Shown one piece after another: positions 35,585 to 42,319 of a DNA stretch of 43,965 bases; position 1 is the stretch's first letter; each line of letters begins with the position of its first letter. A program made the position numbers and the translations under genes. Below the pieces are notes generated by a model. It ran no database searches. It was not told the origin of the DNA and worked only from the letters and a program-made list of their open reading frames with translations. Source of the stretch: Thermoclostridium sp. (GTDB taxonomy: Bacteria > Bacillota > Clostridia > DSM-8532); NCBI GenBank assembly GCA_017995215.1, contig JAGOJH010000015.1, positions 1 to 43,965 on the forward strand, written 5' to 3'.

Positions 35585-37122
35585 TGAAATCTCTTCTCCT
35601 GGCTTTGTTTAAGGTCGTTCAATATGGTTTTCAGGCGATATACGGCCACCTTTGCGCTTTTTCTTGTATATTGTTTTTTAGCTGTTTGCTTGATGGCGGG
35701 ATTCTCTTTGCACAACCCTTTGTTTATGGGTTCTTGGTTTATACTGGATGGGCTGGTGTTCGAACCCTTCCGGCTTTGCTGCTGCCATGAAATTGCCATT
35801 TTATCTACACTTTCCTGCTGCCATGTAACCGCTATGTTATCTCCGGTTTCCTGCTGGCATGCAACCGCTATGTTATCTTTGGTTTCCTGTTGACATGCAA
35901 CCGCCGCATTACTGCTGCAAACGGTCTGCACAAAGGCTGAATTTGCAACCACACCCACACCTGTTTTTCGCTCTTTAATGCGTGGACACAGCTTTTCAAA
36001 CAGACGCACATATTTGGGCCCGATTTTTTGAATGTCATGGTTTTGTGAAACGTACTCGAAAGCATTGTTCCCAAGCTGATGGATCATGGGCCTGTTCAGG
36101 TTTTTGACAAAGCATATTGCTTCCTCAAAATAATCCTCGCAACAATGCCCCAGGTTGTTCTTCATAATAAAACTATCCGGATCCACCTTCAGCGATAGAA
36201 TCCCCGTTTTCCCCAGACAAGCCTGAAGAAAGCTGTTTGGGAACCCTTCGAAATCCGATGTGTTCACAAAAAGCTTGGCATGGTCATAATAAGACTGGAT
36301 TTCGTTGAAGGGAACGAAATCAATCAGCTTCAGGTTGGGGATTTTCTGTGCTTCCTGAGCGATTGTGCGGGATAGTATCGTAATTCTTTCCCCGGAATAG
36401 ACCTTGCTTTCCTGATTCACCGGCATGATCATCACGAAGTTCTCCTCGGGAATGCGCCTGGCCATCTCCAGAAACAGCATCGGCCGCTTCAGTGCCATGC
36501 ACCGCGAAACCCAGAGGATATAATCCTTGGAATAAGTAGATCCCTGAGCCACTGGGAACACATTGCGAATGACCTTGCCGATTAAACGACAGCTTTTGTA
36601 AAGCTGCGCCTGTTGATAATTCGACTGGCAGAGGATTTGATCGCAATGAAAAAGGCCCAGTCTGTAAAGTAAATACAGCCTTTTGCTTTTCTCCTTCCAG
36701 TATGCAAGGTCAGTATCCCGATCGCTTCCAAGCCGGAAAACAACCTTTTTCCCTCTTAGCCACTTGTTCACAAGCACCATCCAGCCAAGGAACTCACTGG
36801 CTGTTTTGGTGATAAAAATATCGGAGGGTTGAAACAATAGCGCTTTAAGCAGGAATACAATTTTTAAGGCTTTATGGATTGGGTTTGATGTTGCCGTCGG
36901 ACGCATGAATTTCAATCTGCGCAAGCGTATACCACGGTGTGTTTCCAAAGGCTTCTGACCATAATCGCCAACCAGGAAATCCACTTGGAAACCCTGTTGT
37001 TCGCAGAACCAAATCGCCATATTGTACAGCTCCACCTCTGAGCCGCCAAAGGTTTCCCTGGTTTCAGACTTGAACAGCGGGTAACAGCCTGGCATTACAA
37101 AGCATATGTGAATTTTCTTCAT
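35581..37122 (-). CDS. Glycosyltransferase family 4 with repeat-bearing C-terminal extension
   Basis: 513 residues from the ATG at 37122 (GAGGG nine bases upstream); GTG 37140 and the ATGs at 37131 and 37128 are in frame but poorly spaced. The first ~390 residues are a GT4 enzyme related to 34430-35584 (FGGSEVELYNMAIWF, FRLGSDRDTDL, YILWVSRCMALKRPMLFLEMA, SDFEGFPNSFLQACLGKTGIL). The remaining ~120 residues are unlike any GT: four 12-residue repeats of the form IAVACQQETGDN, then Ser/Lys-rich and basic sequence. The extension is probably disordered and may tether the enzyme or be a recent expansion. Confidence 0.88.
   Translation of the reverse strand: MKKIHICFVMPGCYPLFKSETRETFGGSEVELYNMAIWFCEQQGFQVDFLVGDYGQKPLETHRGIRLRRLKFMRPTATSNPIHKALKIVFLLKALLFQPSDIFITKTASEFLGWMVLVNKWLRGKKVVFRLGSDRDTDLAYWKEKSKRLYLLYRLGLFHCDQILCQSNYQQAQLYKSCRLIGKVIRNVFPVAQGSTYSKDYILWVSRCMALKRPMLFLEMARRIPEENFVMIMPVNQESKVYSGERITILSRTIAQEAQKIPNLKLIDFVPFNEIQSYYDHAKLFVNTSDFEGFPNSFLQACLGKTGILSLKVDPDSFIMKNNLGHCCEDYFEEAICFVKNLNRPMIHQLGNNAFEYVSQNHDIQKIGPKYVRLFEKLCPRIKERKTGVGVVANSAFVQTVCSSNAAVACQQETKDNIAVACQQETGDNIAVTWQQESVDKMAISWQQQSRKGSNTSPSSINQEPINKGLCKENPAIKQTAKKQYTRKSAKVAVYRLKTILNDLKQSQEKRFQ
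35775..35918 (-). repeat. 36-bp tandem repeat, four units, in-frame within a GT4 gene
   Basis: Units start at 35775, 35811, 35847 and 35883, each opening TTT(C/G)CTG(C/T)TG on the plus strand and keeping the reading frame. The middle two are most alike; outer ones have drifted. The unit number could vary between strains by slippage. Confidence 0.85.
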
Positions 37123-37174
37123 GTTCATCATCCCTCGCACATGCCTGCTAGCATGTCTTTACAACATTATGTAC

Positions 37175-37714
37175 TTACTTATTGATCAGTCTCTCGGGGT
37201 ATTGCTCAATGATCTCAAGCTTGTCCCTGTCAGGGAGTGATTTTGTTGAAATTCTCAGCCCCCAGAGCTTTTCCTTATATTCGTCCAACGAACAGATCAC
37301 CTTTGCCGGGTTTCCGGCAATCACGCAGTTTCCGGCAAAGCTTTTTGTAACCACAGACCCCGCCCCTACAACAGTATTGGAGCCCAGGCATACTCCCGGC
37401 AAAAGAATCGTGTTGATACCGATAAAAACATTGTCTGCGATAATGATTTTTCCAAAGACATCGGCCTGTGGATCCTCCTCACGAAAAACCCAGATGCCAC
37501 CGTCATGGGTGATGAACTGGACATTGTCAGCGATCGTGACATGATTTCCAATTTCGATCAGATAGCCTTCGCTGCCAAAATTGCTGGAAAACAGGCGGCA
37601 ATTTCTTCCCACCTTTACTCCCAGAGCAAGAGCTCTGCTGTAGTGAGTTTTCAGCAAATCCGGTGAAATATTACGAAATCGCCTTCCTAGAGCCTCTTTG
37701 ATTTTCCGAAGCAT
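37175..37714 (-). CDS. Hexapeptide-repeat acyltransferase
   Basis: 179 residues from ATG 37714, which has GGAGG six bases upstream; the longer frame upstream overlaps the previous gene and is rejected. Left-handed beta-helix coils (YLIEIGNHVTIADNVQFITHDGGIW, IIIADNVFIGINTILLPGVCLGSNTVVGAGSVVTKSF, CVIAGNPAKVICS) mark an acetyl- or acyltransferase; the histidine in ITHDGG is the likely base. It overlaps the serine-acetyltransferase-like gene by 44 bases and resembles the 27796-28344 protein. It probably O-acetylates a sugar. Confidence 0.87.
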   Translation of the reverse strand: MLRKIKEALGRRFRNISPDLLKTHYSRALALGVKVGRNCRLFSSNFGSEGYLIEIGNHVTIADNVQFITHDGGIWVFREEDPQADVFGKIIIADNVFIGINTILLPGVCLGSNTVVGAGSVVTKSFAGNCVIAGNPAKVICSLDEYKEKLWGLRISTKSLPDRDKLEIIEQYPERLINK

Positions 37715-38324
37715 CCCGACCCTCCATATTCCAAATGAAATCATAATCAGTGTGATTGATATACCCCAGGGAACCCTTCTGGGAGATGATTCTGCAGGGA
37801 ATGCCCACCACCACTGCGTTATCAGGAACATCCCGGGTAACCACACAATTTGCACCAATTGTAACGTTGTCGCCAACATGAACCTTTCCGATTATCTTTG
37901 CACCAGGCCCGATGTACACACGGCTGCCTATGGTTGGAAAGCCCTTGTTTTTCCCGCGGTTTGCCCTCCCAATCGTTACGCCGTGGCTGATGTTCACATT
38001 ATCACCGATAATCGCTTTCTCGCTGACAATAATGTTTCCAAAGTGGCCGATATAAAAGCCTTTTCCAATCTCTGTCAGATACTTCAGATCGATACCGTAC
38101 CGAACGCAATTGCGCTTGTAAAGCATTAGAAGCAGAAGATATACTGGGAAAAGAACAGATTTGCTTCGAAGCTTCAGATACCGGCAGAGCCTGAATTGGG
38201 TGGTCACCTTGAAGCCCGGTTCACAGAAATAATGATGCAGAAACCTTGAGAACCTGATGTTTCCGGCATATCGATACAGATCAGACTGGATTGTTTTGAT
38301 CAATTCCATAAGGGATCCCTTCAT
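37671..38324 (-). CDS. Serine acetyltransferase-like hexapeptide transferase
   Basis: 217 residues from ATG 38324, which has GGGGGA about 8 bases upstream (GTG 38339 is an alternative). The order N-terminal helical part (SDLYRYAG, FSRFLHHYFCEPGFKVTTQFRLCRYL), GKGFYIGHFGNIIVSEKAIIGDNVNISHGVTIGRANRGKNKGFPTIG and GVPxR-like VVGIPCRII is that of CysE-type acetyltransferases found in polysaccharide loci, where they often acetylate sugars rather than serine. Its place directly after the BY-kinase supports a role in polymer decoration. Confidence 0.85.
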   Translation of the reverse strand: MKGSLMELIKTIQSDLYRYAGNIRFSRFLHHYFCEPGFKVTTQFRLCRYLKLRSKSVLFPVYLLLLMLYKRNCVRYGIDLKYLTEIGKGFYIGHFGNIIVSEKAIIGDNVNISHGVTIGRANRGKNKGFPTIGSRVYIGPGAKIIGKVHVGDNVTIGANCVVTRDVPDNAVVVGIPCRIISQKGSLGYINHTDYDFIWNMEGRDASENQRGSRKAIS

Positions 38325-38339
38325 ATTGATTTCCCCCAC

Positions 38340-39065
38340 TTAGCTTGCGCTCGTTCTTTTCTTCTTTACATCTTGCCAATCATCATGATACCGGTTATAT
38401 TTCCTGCGATACTCATTCATCGGAACCTTGTTCAGCACTGCACCGATGACGTTCACATTGGCCATTTTCAATTGCTTGACCATGTTTGTAAGCCTTTGGG
38501 TTTCAGGGAACCTGTTACGGATGACAATGATGGCACCGTCGGTCATGGATGCGATTTCATACCCGTCTATTACATTGCTTAATGCCGGCGTGTCGATGAT
38601 GATTTTGTCATATTCCTGAGAAAGCTTGTCCAGAATATCCTTAAACCTTGCAGAGGACAGCATTTCATAGGTGTTCTCCACATCCCGGCCGCATGGCAGA
38701 TAAAACAGGTTTTCTACCTGAGCGTTCACAATGGCCTCAGTTGGTTCCTCATTTCTGAAAAGGATGGTAGCCAGACCCTTTTCAGCGTTTCCAAGCCTTT
38801 TCTCCAAAACAGGCTTGCGAAGGTCGGAGTCGACAAACAGGGTTTTTTGCCCACAGTTTGCGAAGGATATCGCAAGGTTCATCGCAACGGCCGTCTTTCC
38901 CTCGCTGCGGGAATGGCTGACCACACAGATGGTTTTCAGCGGCTTTTTTCTTTCATAGAAGCTGATGTTTCCCCTTAAAAAATGATAGGCTTCCTGTACA
39001 TCAGTCTCAAAATTAAACTGGATTAAATTGTTCGGACTCATCCGGGAGATTAAACTACTTGTCAT
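38340..39065 (-). CDS. BY-kinase-like polysaccharide ATPase (CpsD/CapB family)
   Basis: 241 residues from ATG 39065 (GGAG upstream), overlapping the Wzz-like gene by 11 bases. Walker A is SHSRSEGKTAVA, Walker A' is TLFVDSDLRKP and Walker B is YDKIIIDTPAL. Bacterial tyrosine kinases of this kind phosphorylate a C-terminal tyrosine cluster and, with the separate membrane adaptor, control polymer length and export. Here the tail holds only three spaced tyrosines (YRRKYNRYHDDW), so autophosphorylation may be limited. No cognate phosphatase gene is seen in the window. Confidence 0.9.
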   Translation of the reverse strand: MTSSLISRMSPNNLIQFNFETDVQEAYHFLRGNISFYERKKPLKTICVVSHSRSEGKTAVAMNLAISFANCGQKTLFVDSDLRKPVLEKRLGNAEKGLATILFRNEEPTEAIVNAQVENLFYLPCGRDVENTYEMLSSARFKDILDKLSQEYDKIIIDTPALSNVIDGYEIASMTDGAIIVIRNRFPETQRLTNMVKQLKMANVNVIGAVLNKVPMNEYRRKYNRYHDDWQDVKKKRTSAS

Positions 39066-39741
39066 TTTTATCACTCCTATGCAAGATACTATTCGGGATA
39101 ACACCGATAACCTGAATGCCCAAAAGCCTTTCTGTAATATCTGCACTGTCAATGCGCTTAATGAATTCATCCAGAATGAAATTCAGGGTAATACCGAGGA
39201 TCATTCCGCCAATGGCAGCGAGAAGAATAAAAAGAATAAAATAACTGGCATTGGATGTTGCGAGTACCATGGGTTCGTCCACAACCATAAAGCTTTGCGG
39301 TGAGCCCATCGCCATAAGCTTAGCCTTGAAATTGGCCTGCAGGCTGTTGACGATCTGGGTGGCCTTTTCTGCAGAGGTGTTTTTTACGGTGATCTCAAGG
39401 ATTCGTGTATCCTGAATCTGTTGCACCTCGATGCTTTCCTTCAGGGTTTTCACATCTTCCTCCAGGCCGTTGTCATTGATGACACTGCTTAATACGGAAT
39501 GGCTGGTGATGATTTCAGAGAAATCCGCGCCGATCAGCTGCGCTGAGCGGATTTCATCAAACACGCTGGTGGTGAAGCCCTCTTCACCCGAGCCGGCTAT
39601 CATGATTTTCATGGTGGATTCATACTGTCTGGCCGACAAGTCGGCAGAGAACAGCCCTACACATAATGCTGCCGCCACGCTAAGCGTTATTACCAGCCAT
39701 AACCTGCTGAACGCTGTTTTCAGGAATAATTTCAGACCCAC
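39055..39741 (-). CDS. Wzz/CpsC-like chain-length regulator and BY-kinase adaptor
   Basis: 228 residues, starting at GTG 39741 with AAAGGGGG upstream. Two membrane spans (about residues 14-32 and 165-190) enclose an outer domain; the sequence ARQYESTMKIMI, ILEITVKNTSAEKATQIVNSL and FMVVDEPMVLATSN is typical. The short cytoplasmic C-terminus would activate the ATPase encoded next. It is the first gene after the long leader, so it probably opens the operon. Confidence 0.9.
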   Translation of the reverse strand: MGLKLFLKTAFSRLWLVITLSVAAALCVGLFSADLSARQYESTMKIMIAGSGEEGFTTSVFDEIRSAQLIGADFSEIITSHSVLSSVINDNGLEEDVKTLKESIEVQQIQDTRILEITVKNTSAEKATQIVNSLQANFKAKLMAMGSPQSFMVVDEPMVLATSNASYFILFILLAAIGGMILGITLNFILDEFIKRIDSADITERLLGIQVIGVIPNSILHRSDKNDK

Positions 39742-39885
39742 AATGGTTCCCCCTTTAGCAATTTTTGCCCCTGTAAAGCTTTATATTGCTCCGCTGCCAG
39801 GGTAATCCCATCCATATTGGAAACAAGGCATGGCTTCGCCCTGTCATGTCACATGGCAGGTAGCCGGGTTGAATGCACGAGCAGA

Positions 39886-39927
39886 AGGCTTTAGCTTACG
39901 ACCAGCCAGGCTTTTGCTTGCGACCAG
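39886..39927. repeat. Imperfect 20-bp direct repeat in the leader
   Basis: AGGCTTTAGCTTACGACCAG (39886-39905) and AGGCTTTTGCTTGCGACCAG (39908-39927) differ at two positions and are spaced by two bases. Confidence 0.7.
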
Positions 39928-40068
39928 TCCCCCTCCCTGGACAGGTTTATACCCCAGCAGCAGGAACAATATTTCATTCTTCACCACGGTTCGGGCCGAA
40001 ACACCGTACTGCGGATTGGAAATCACAGGAATTCGTGTACTGATTTAGTTGTTGGTTAGTACTGCATC

Positions 40069-40097
40069 ATCGTACAAAATCTCTTCTCCACAGTCAA
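40069..40097 (-). promoter_or_regulatory. Promoter of the exopolysaccharide operon
   Basis: On the minus strand TTGACT (40097-40092) and TACGAT (40074-40069) have a 17-base spacer. It would start a transcript about 320 bases before the Wzz-like gene. Confidence 0.65.
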
Positions 40098-40365
40098 CGA
40101 AAAAGCCATAAACCCTTAGAACGGAGCGGATTTGACAGGAGGAAATAATCAAACGCCTCCTATTTTTTGTTAAAACAAAAAGATTGAAAGAGAGGACAGG
40201 ATTCTGTTGAAAATAAGCTGAAAAAAATAGATGAGCAATAATGCGGAATCAATTATTTGTCGGATAAAAGTGGTTCATAGCGTGAAAGGATAAGTAGCTA
40301 TTTCCCGATGAACGGTCAGATTTGGCTGTAATTAGTTGTTATTATCGCATAAAATGTTAAAAATA

Positions 40366-41502
40366 CTACTTAACCATCTCATACCTTTTATGCTTCCGTG
40401 TTTCCTGGAGACCTTCGTAAACCTTGTTATGGCGAATTGCGACATCATCCCAGCTGAAGTTTTCCCTGACGTAGCTCACCGATGATGCTTTAACCATTTC
40501 AAGCGATTGATTTCCAGATACCAGTTGTTTTAACACCTGATACAAGCTGTTTGCATTCCCCTGTGAAAAGTAAAACCCATGCTTTCCAACAACAGCCTTG
40601 TTTTCTTCAATATCGCTCACCAGACATGCCTGCCCATAGCTCATCGCTTCCAGAAGGCTGATTGGCATCCCTTCCAGGTCGGAAGGCAGAACATACAACC
40701 AAGCATTGGAAAACAGCTCTTCCAGTACCTCACCCTGAACAAAACCAGTAAATAGAATGTTTTCGCACCCTGCAGCCATCTCATGAATTTGCTCGACATA
40801 TTCAGTGGTGTGGCTTGATCCCCCCGCTATTACCAGTTTCATTGAGGGCTTAAGCCTGCTATATGCGTCTATCAGGTAATGTATTCCCTTCTCAGGAACC
40901 AAACGCCCCAGATACAGGATATAGTCATTCTTTTTTAAACCGTACACCGATGTAATCAAGTCCGCCGGTTTTATATCCGGAATATTTACACCATTGGGAA
41001 TGAATACAGCTTCTTTTTTATACTTATGTCTGAAGTAGGAAACCAGGTTTTCTGAAACCGTGATAGCCGTGTCAGCAAATTTTGCTATGCACGCCTCACC
41101 CAATTGCAAGTATTTCCTTGCAAAGCCTCCCCATTTGTCCCGCTGCCAATCCAGCCCGTGAATGGTGCAGACAACTTTTTTACCGAGCAACCTTGGCAGG
41201 AAGGCAGCCGTAGACGGCCCCAGTGCATGGAAATGAAAAACATCAAACCCATGGAGCAAGGCATGAAACGTTGCAAGAACAGAGTAAATGATCGCATCAA
41301 GATGCTTTGTGTTGATGCTGGGAATGTACTTCAGGTTGATGCCTTCATGTACAGGTTTTAGTTCCTGGCAGTATGTTTTTCTGCAATAGACTGTTACAGA
41401 ATGGCCCTGCCTGACCAAGCGCTTTGCCAGCTCCTCCACATGAATTTCAACCCCTCCCATCCTGGATGGAATACCCTTTTGCCCAATCATCGCGATACGC
41501 AT
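40366..41502 (-). CDS. Glycosyltransferase family 4, rhamnosyltransferase-like
   Basis: 378 residues from ATG 41502 (GGGGG about 8 bases upstream); the longer frame has no family features. The start MRIAMIGQKGIPSRMGGVEIHVEELAKRL matches a group of GT4 enzymes (DUF1972-containing) often named rhamnosyltransferases that add the second sugar. Other marks are THxHG-like CTIHGLDWQRDKW, YLGRLVPEKGIHYLIDAY, and PSDLEGMPISLLEAMSYGQACLVSD. It has its own promoter and lies upstream of the main operon promoter, so it may be expressed separately. Donor specificity is not certain. Confidence 0.9.
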   Translation of the reverse strand: MRIAMIGQKGIPSRMGGVEIHVEELAKRLVRQGHSVTVYCRKTYCQELKPVHEGINLKYIPSINTKHLDAIIYSVLATFHALLHGFDVFHFHALGPSTAAFLPRLLGKKVVCTIHGLDWQRDKWGGFARKYLQLGEACIAKFADTAITVSENLVSYFRHKYKKEAVFIPNGVNIPDIKPADLITSVYGLKKNDYILYLGRLVPEKGIHYLIDAYSRLKPSMKLVIAGGSSHTTEYVEQIHEMAAGCENILFTGFVQGEVLEELFSNAWLYVLPSDLEGMPISLLEAMSYGQACLVSDIEENKAVVGKHGFYFSQGNANSLYQVLKQLVSGNQSLEMVKASSVSYVRENFSWDDVAIRHNKVYEGLQETRKHKRYEMVK

Positions 41503-41574
41503 AGAAACGCCCCCAAACTGAATTTTGAGCGCAGGAAATTGAGCGCATGTTCCAGCGAGTATTTGGAAAAGCGC

Positions 41575-41604
41575 GCAGGGCAAGGGTTAAAAAGTATTCC
41601 CTGC
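41575..41604 (-). promoter_or_regulatory. Leader hairpin before the GT4 gene, possible attenuator
   Basis: On the minus strand GGGCAGGG pairs with CCCTTGCCC (one bulge) around AATACTTTTTAA. It lies between the promoter at 41636-41664 and the start at 41502; a short TTTT occurs a few bases after the stem. Confidence 0.45.
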
Positions 41605-41635
41605 CCAAGAAACAATTTCCATTGCCGTTGGGGAC

Positions 41636-41664
41636 ATTATAATATGGACTGTAACATTCCACAA
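41636..41664 (-). promoter_or_regulatory. Promoter of the 40366-41502 glycosyltransferase gene
   Basis: On the minus strand TTGTGG (41664-41659) and TATAAT (41641-41636) with a 17-base spacer. Confidence 0.6.
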
Positions 41665-41733
41665 ATTGAGGGAAATGTAATTCTTTGTTGATTCAATTGA
41701 TATGGTGTTCAGGTTTGTTTCAATCAAGCACAA

Positions 41734-41763
41734 TTGACGGGTATTTGTTGTACGATTTATAAT
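41734..41763 (+). promoter_or_regulatory. Plus-strand promoter opposing the small membrane-peptide gene
   Basis: TTGACG (41734-41739) and TATAAT (41758-41763) with an 18-base spacer. A transcript would start near 41770 and run antisense through the 37-codon ORF. No plus-strand protein gene follows, which favours a non-coding antisense RNA. TACGAT (41751-41756) and ATCGTA (41777-41782) form an inverted repeat around its -10 region. Confidence 0.55.
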
Positions 41764-41786
41764 TATTTTTACCAAGATCGTATTAG

Positions 41787-41911
41787 GGCTATCGAAAAAG
41801 AGCCATTAAGGCCGGTAGATTATTCTCCACAATTAAATATACACTGATGCTAACCAAAAGGATGCTGCATAAAATGATCATGTAACGATTAAACTTTAAC
41901 ATTCGATAGCC
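41787..41911. repeat. Perfect 10-bp inverted repeat bracketing the 37-codon ORF
   Basis: GGCTATCGAA (41787-41796) and TTCGATAGCC (41902-41911) are exact complements. In the peptide mRNA the first lies over the end of the ORF including the stop codon, and the second over part of the Shine-Dalgarno site and the first base of the start codon. Confidence 0.85.
41789..41902 (-). CDS. 37-residue hydrophobic membrane peptide, candidate type I toxin
   Basis: The ATG at 41902 has a full GGAGG seven bases upstream; the frame ends at TAG (41791-41789). The peptide begins MLKFNRYMIILCSILLVSIS, has one membrane span (about residues 8-25), a short polar turn (VENN) and ends MALFR. Size, single span and strong ribosome site fit the type I toxins of Gram-positive bacteria (TxpA, BsrG, Fst classes), though no named family is recognised. 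Its own promoter stands at 41997-42025, leaving a leader of about 90 bases. The mRNA ends can pair and hide the ribosome site. An ordinary small membrane protein is the alternative. Confidence 0.55.
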   Translation of the reverse strand: MLKFNRYMIILCSILLVSISVYLIVENNLPALMALFR

Positions 41912-41996
41912 TCCAAAGAAATTACTCTGTTTATTTTTTCTATCCAGTTCTATCTTTTAAAGTTTTCCAGCTTCTTCATCCTTTATTCTAAGTATG

Positions 41997-42025
41997 ATTA
42001 TATTAGCGCATGCATTTCACATCAA
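41997..42025 (-). promoter_or_regulatory. Promoter of the 37-codon ORF
   Basis: On the minus strand TTGATG (42025-42020) and TATAAT (42002-41997) with a 17-base spacer. Confidence 0.6.
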
Positions 42026-42319
42026 TAAGAGACAACGGCAGTATTCCCATAAACCCTTGAATACCAAACATTTCCGGGGTTAAAAGAATTCATTTTCAAA
42101 AACATTATTGCCACAACAAAATAAATTTATTTTTAAGTATAAGATGTTTAATATGGTATTATTTACACTAAAAAAGGCCGCGAAAATGAAAAAAGAATAA
42201 AAACGCCGGGAGATTAACCGGATTTTTATCCTTTTCTGTATGAACCCTGTTTAGCTTTACGATTGAGCGTTGTACCAGGATTTTGAGTGCAGCACTGCCA
42301 TTTTGTGCGGAACTCTAAT
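42026..42319. other. AT-rich gene-free stretch beside the insertion sequence
   Basis: No gene is seen. It holds an extended -10-like TGGTATTAT near 42153-42161 on the plus strand and the terminator-like hairpin at 42197-42229. Confidence 0.4.
42197..42229. terminator. Bidirectional terminator-like hairpin left of the insertion sequence
   Basis: ATAAAAA...CCGG (42197-42209) pairs with CCGG...TTTTTAT (42218-42229). It has A/T tracts on both sides, so it could act in either direction, on an RNA from the left or on read-through from the transposase. Confidence 0.45.

Larger units (their letters stand above)
39742..40365. other. Gene-free interval holding the operon leader
   Basis: No convincing gene. 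The part from about 40062 to 39742 should be the leader RNA of the Wzz-like gene: it contains a direct repeat at 39886-39927 and a hairpin CGGTGTTTCGG/CGAACCG (near 39986-40008). The rest (40098-40365) is AT-rich, with AGGAGG/CCTCCT (40137-40142, 40156-40161) followed by ATTTTTT on the plus strand, a weak terminator-like hairpin with no gene to serve. Confidence 0.5.
41770..41911 (+). ncRNA. Predicted antisense RNA (candidate type I antitoxin)
   Basis: Inferred from the promoter at 41734-41763. It would be complementary to the 3' part, coding region and ribosome site of the minus-strand peptide mRNA. The 3' end is unknown: no strong terminator is seen close by, and the first hairpin with a T-run on this strand is at 42197-42229. 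Confidence 0.35.

Noticed and set aside
35775-35918. CRISPR array
   Set aside because: The 36-bp units are directly adjacent with no spacers and encode in-frame amino acid repeats; no cas genes are present.
39781-39880. Possible cyclic-di-GMP riboswitch (GGTAGCCGGGTTG on the plus strand)
   Set aside because: It lies on the strand opposite to the operon, the required GCAAA-type partner segment is missing, and no gene follows on that strand.
39844-40048. Two overlapping 60-72-codon frames in the operon leader
   Set aside because: No ribosome site and no family; the direct repeat and leader position suggest non-coding RNA.
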